A stretch of DNA of 64,000 nt from CAIJXB01 sp964439595 (lineage in GTDB: Bacteria > Chlamydiota > Chlamydiia > Chlamydiales > Rhabdochlamydiaceae): positions 1 to 64,000 of the forward strand of contig CAYTOK010000003.1 of assembly GCA_964439595.1 (NCBI GenBank), given 5' to 3'. Positions within the stretch are counted from its first letter, which is position 1. The number at the start of each line of letters is the position of its first letter. Under the pieces are notes generated by a model. The model was not told where the DNA came from and did no database searches. It was given only the letters and a program-made list of their open reading frames with translations. Made by a program: the position numbers and the translations under genes. This document shows positions 61,441-64,000 of the stretch, one piece after another.

Positions 61441-62202
61441 ATGTTTGTTGATTCACATGCTCACCTAAGCTCTGAAGAGCTTTCCCCTTTAATAGAAGGG
61501 ATCCGCCAACGCGCAACAGATGTGCAAATAGAAGCTATTATTAATATCTGCACTGATCTAAAAACGTTAGAAAGAGGTATAGAGTTAAAGGGAGGAACCC
61601 CCGGGATTTTTTTATCTGCAGCAACAACGCCACATGATGTGGAAAAAGAAGGGGAGAGCTTTTTTCCTATGGTTGAAAAAGCTATAGAAAATAAGCATTT
61701 GGTAGCCATAGGCGAAACCGGATTAGACTATTATTATGCGTATTCCCCTAAAGAGCTTCAGAAGAAGTACTTATTCAAGTATTTTGAGCTGGCAAAAAAA
61801 ACGCATTTGCCTTTGATTTTTCACTGTAGAGAGGCTTTTACAGATCTTTTTCTTTTTGCAGAAGCTGAATACAAGCAGGGCCCTGCTTTAGTTCACTGTT
61901 TTACCGGGACTATTGATGAGGCTAAAAAGGCTTTAGATCTTGGATGGTTTATCTCTTTTAGTGGGATCATTACTTTTAAAAAATCAGATCTTTTACGAGA
62001 AGTTGTTAAATACGTACCTTTAGATAGAATGCTTATAGAAACGGATGCTCCTTATTTGGCTCCTCAGTCAAAAAGAGGAAGTATTAATGAGCCTTCTTTT
62101 ATCATAGAGACAGCTAAAGCAGTTGCTCTCATCAAGCAAACTTCTTTAGAGGAAGTTGCTTTTGCTACTAAAAATAATGCCCATGCATTTTTTTCTTTCT
62201 GA
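61441..62202 (+). CDS. tatD: TatD-family metal-dependent DNase
   Basis: A 253-residue TIM-barrel hydrolase. Metal ligands appear as FVDSHAHLS near the N-terminus, GETGLDYYY (Glu), LPLIFHCREAF (His), ALVHCFTG (His) and LIETDAPYLAP (Asp). TatD proteins are 3'-5' exonucleases linked to DNA repair and degradation. AAGGAGTTCT provides a strong start site. The order tatD, sdhC, sdhA is known from Chlamydia and supports the phylum assignment. Confidence 0.95.
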   Translation: MFVDSHAHLSSEELSPLIEGIRQRATDVQIEAIINICTDLKTLERGIELKGGTPGIFLSAATTPHDVEKEGESFFPMVEKAIENKHLVAIGETGLDYYYAYSPKELQKKYLFKYFELAKKTHLPLIFHCREAFTDLFLFAEAEYKQGPALVHCFTGTIDEAKKALDLGWFISFSGIITFKKSDLLREVVKYVPLDRMLIETDAPYLAPQSKRGSINEPSFIIETAKAVALIKQTSLEEVAFATKNNAHAFFSF

Positions 62203-62263
62203 AAAGGGATAGACGTAGTTTAATGCTGAAGTTTCATGAGAGAAAATTTGTAAGTGAGGTTTT

Positions 62264-63280
62264 ATGGCAGAAGTGAATATTTCTAGGGCTTTTATTTGGA
62301 AAAGGCTCCATTCCCTTATGGGACTTTGGCTTGTTTTGTTTTTAATAGAACACCTTCTTACAAATTCGCAGGCAGCTTTGTGGCTTGGAGAGGATGGCAA
62401 AGGGTTTATTAGCATGGTAAATACTATTCACGATTTCCCGTATTTGCAATTGATTGAGATTTTCCTTTTAGGAGTGCCTATTCTTATCCACATGGTATGG
62501 GGAATTAGATACGCTTTTACAGCAAAATCTAATGCAAAGAAAACAGATGGAAGTTCTCCTTCTCTTAAAAAGTATACAAGAAATAGAGCATATTCTTGGC
62601 AAAGGATTACTTCTTGGATTTTGTTATTTGGAATTATTGGGCATGTAGTGCAATTTCGATTTATTGAATATCCTTATTCTGTTTCTGAAGGGGGGAAGAG
62701 TACATATTTTGTGAGGCTAGATATGGATGATGGGCTATATCCGCTGGCCTATCGATTGGGAGTTTCTCTTTATGATGAGGAGGCTGTTTCTAAAGAAGAA
62801 GTGGCCTTTGCTCAAAGATCTGATGAAAAGGGACTTCTTGAAGCAGCCGAAGTAATCCAAAATCAGCAAATGGATTGGCTGATTGGTGTTGAGTCTTCTG
62901 CTTTTGATTTACAAAAAGAAATTATTCTTGAGTCAGCAGAAAAATATAGATTAAAAGAAAAGTGGATAAGAGAGTTAAAGCAAATAGTCCTTAAACCTAA
63001 TCAAGTAATAGCAGAAAGCACAAGTTTTGGAACAGTTACTCTTTTAACAGTTAGAAATGCGTTTAAAAATCCTATTTATCTTGTCCTCTACACTATATTT
63101 GTTTTAGCTGCTTGTTTTCATGCGTTTAATGGGTTTTGGACATTTTTACTTACTTGGGGAGTGCTGATTCGGCGTGCCGCGCAGAAATCTTTTCTTGTTT
63201 TTTCTTGGAGCTTGATTGGGATTATGTCTTTTCTAGGTCTTGCTGCTATTTGGGGTACTTGGTTTAACTTAAGAAATTAA
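62264..63280 (+). CDS. sdhC: Succinate dehydrogenase cytochrome b subunit
   Basis: A 338-residue membrane anchor of complex II. It begins RAFIWKRLHSLMGLWLVLFLIEHLLTN (first helix with a haem-type His), continues with IEIFLLGVPILIHMVWGIRY (His ligand) and has later helices (ITSWILLFGIIGHVVQFR, YLVLYTIFVLAACFHAFNGFW). Chlamydial type SdhC is longer than the enterobacterial form; here about 90 charged residues (about 145-240) sit between helices and carry SVSEGGKSTYF and QRSDEKG segments. It carries electrons from SdhA/B to quinone. Followed 16 bp later by sdhA. Confidence 0.9.
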   Translation: MAEVNISRAFIWKRLHSLMGLWLVLFLIEHLLTNSQAALWLGEDGKGFISMVNTIHDFPYLQLIEIFLLGVPILIHMVWGIRYAFTAKSNAKKTDGSSPSLKKYTRNRAYSWQRITSWILLFGIIGHVVQFRFIEYPYSVSEGGKSTYFVRLDMDDGLYPLAYRLGVSLYDEEAVSKEEVAFAQRSDEKGLLEAAEVIQNQQMDWLIGVESSAFDLQKEIILESAEKYRLKEKWIRELKQIVLKPNQVIAESTSFGTVTLLTVRNAFKNPIYLVLYTIFVLAACFHAFNGFWTFLLTWGVLIRRAAQKSFLVFSWSLIGIMSFLGLAAIWGTWFNLRN

Positions 63281-63296
63281 TATTTATCGGGAATAT

Positions 63297-64000
63297 ATGG
63301 GACAGGGTACAAAAAGGAAAGAAGTTATTGTTGTTGGAGGCGGTCTTGCAGGTCTTGCTGCAGCAATGAAGTTAGCAGAAAATGGATGTAATGTAAAAAT
63401 TATTTCAGTTACTAAGGTGAAGAGATCTCATTCTGTGTGTGCTCAGGGTGGGATTAATGCTGCCATGAACTTAAAAAATGAGGACGATTCGCCATTGATC
63501 CATGCCTATGACACAATTAAAGGGGGGGATTTTTTAGCGGATCAGCCTCCAGTTTTAGAGATGTGTCTAGCAGCTCCTGGAATTATTCGTATGATGGAGC
63601 GTTTTGGTTGCCCTTTTAATAGGACGCCTGAAGGTAACATGGATTTTAGGCGCTTTGGTGGGACCCTTTATCATAGAACGGCTTTTTGTGGAGCTTCTAC
63701 AGGGCAGCAACTTCTTTATGCTTTGGATGAGCAAGTAAGAAGGTATGAGGCGCAAGGAAAAGTAGAGAAATATGAGCATCATGAATTTATGAGGCTTGTT
63801 ATGGATGACTCCGGCACCACCCGCGGTATTGTTCTTATGAATTTATATGATTTAAAACTAGAAGTAATTAAGGCTGACGCAGTAGTTTTTGGTACGGGAG
63901 GGCCTGGTGTTATTTTTAAAAAATCCACTAACTCTACTTTTTGTACAGGAGCTGCTAATGGTAGACTGTTTAAGCAGGGAATGCATTATGCCAATGGCGA
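63297..64000 (+). CDS. sdhA: Succinate dehydrogenase flavoprotein subunit (3' truncated by window)
   Basis: Starts at ATG 63297 and runs through the window end, so the C-terminus is missing. The dinucleotide-binding fold VIVVGGGLAGLAAAMKLAE is followed by KRSHSVCAQGGINAAM (His for covalent FAD), IKGGDFLADQPPV and RRFGGTLYHRTAFCGASTGQ. SdhA oxidises succinate to fumarate in the TCA cycle and passes electrons to SdhB and SdhC. CGGGA precedes the ATG. Confidence 0.97.
   Translation, partial: MGQGTKRKEVIVVGGGLAGLAAAMKLAENGCNVKIISVTKVKRSHSVCAQGGINAAMNLKNEDDSPLIHAYDTIKGGDFLADQPPVLEMCLAAPGIIRMMERFGCPFNRTPEGNMDFRRFGGTLYHRTAFCGASTGQQLLYALDEQVRRYEAQGKVEKYEHHEFMRLVMDDSGTTRGIVLMNLYDLKLEVIKADAVVFGTGGPGVIFKKSTNSTFCTGAANGRLFKQGMHYANG

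Noticed and set aside
1..64000. CRISPR array or cas genes
   Set aside because: No set of regularly spaced identical repeats with unique spacers was seen; the only tandem repeat is the coding 57-bp unit.

Overview
The window is about 64 kb of AT-rich bacterial chromosome from a member of the Chlamydiae, most likely a chlamydia-related (environmental, amoeba- or arthropod-associated) lineage rather than Chlamydia itself. Evidence for the phylum is a TLC-type nucleotide transporter, a compact type II secretion cluster behind a chlamydia-type membrane protein, the order tatD-sdhC-sdhA, a tolQ-tolR-tonB/tolA-tolB-pal-LysM block, and an aminotransferase-mreC pair. Presence of MurI, an AHL-type LuxR regulator, an AbiEi antitoxin, a DUF1703-type ATPase/nuclease and a giant helical-repeat protein argues for a larger, chlamydia-like genome. 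The family cannot be fixed from sequence reading alone; Rhabdochlamydia- or Simkania-like organisms are guesses.

Layout. 1-1.2 kb: tRNA-Ala(GGC) preceded (on +) by a structured element, and a PAP2-family membrane protein. 1.5-6.0 kb (+): amino-acid antiporter, aminotransferase, MreC and two small secreted or lipid-anchored peptides. 6.0-10.2 kb (-): two paralogous CDP-glycerol glycerophosphotransferase-like genes split by a 1.5-kb island of higher G+C that holds an AbiEi antitoxin with a clear operator, a dead partner ORF and a decayed phage terminase large subunit. 10.3-14.7 kb (+): MutY, a LuxR-type regulator, a GNAT acetyltransferase and a frameshifted AlbA_2/ATPase regulator with repeats on both sides. 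15.8-26.0 kb (+): type II secretion genes gspD-E-F-G and a GspH-like pseudopilin, followed by a large signal-peptide-bearing MORN-like repeat protein that could be exported by the system. 26.2-31.2 kb: a 1681-residue protein of short helical repeats. 31.2-49 kb and on to 57.5 kb (mostly -): AAA/PD-(D/E)XK protein, RsmD, VWA and TPR envelope proteins, an EamA transporter, a possible SH2-like protein, an unusual OppA fusion, a response regulator, MurI and the Tol-Pal system; then an EEP-family phosphoesterase, relics of a MerR/TipAS regulator and an IS256 transposase around an eIF1/SUI1-like gene, an autotransporter and a glycosyltransferase. 57.9-64 kb (+): nucleotide transporter, glycosyltransferase, a protein with an arylamine-N-acetyltransferase-like Cys-His-Asp triad, TatD, SdhC and the start of SdhA.

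How the genes work together: MreC, MurI, the LysM lipoprotein and Tol-Pal serve the residual peptidoglycan and division machinery; the type II system and autotransporter handle export; the TLC transporter and amino-acid antiporter import host metabolites; Sdh feeds the respiratory chain. The island at 7.1-8.6 kb and the relics at 52.8-53.8 kb record past mobile DNA in a genome otherwise dominated by vertical chlamydial synteny.
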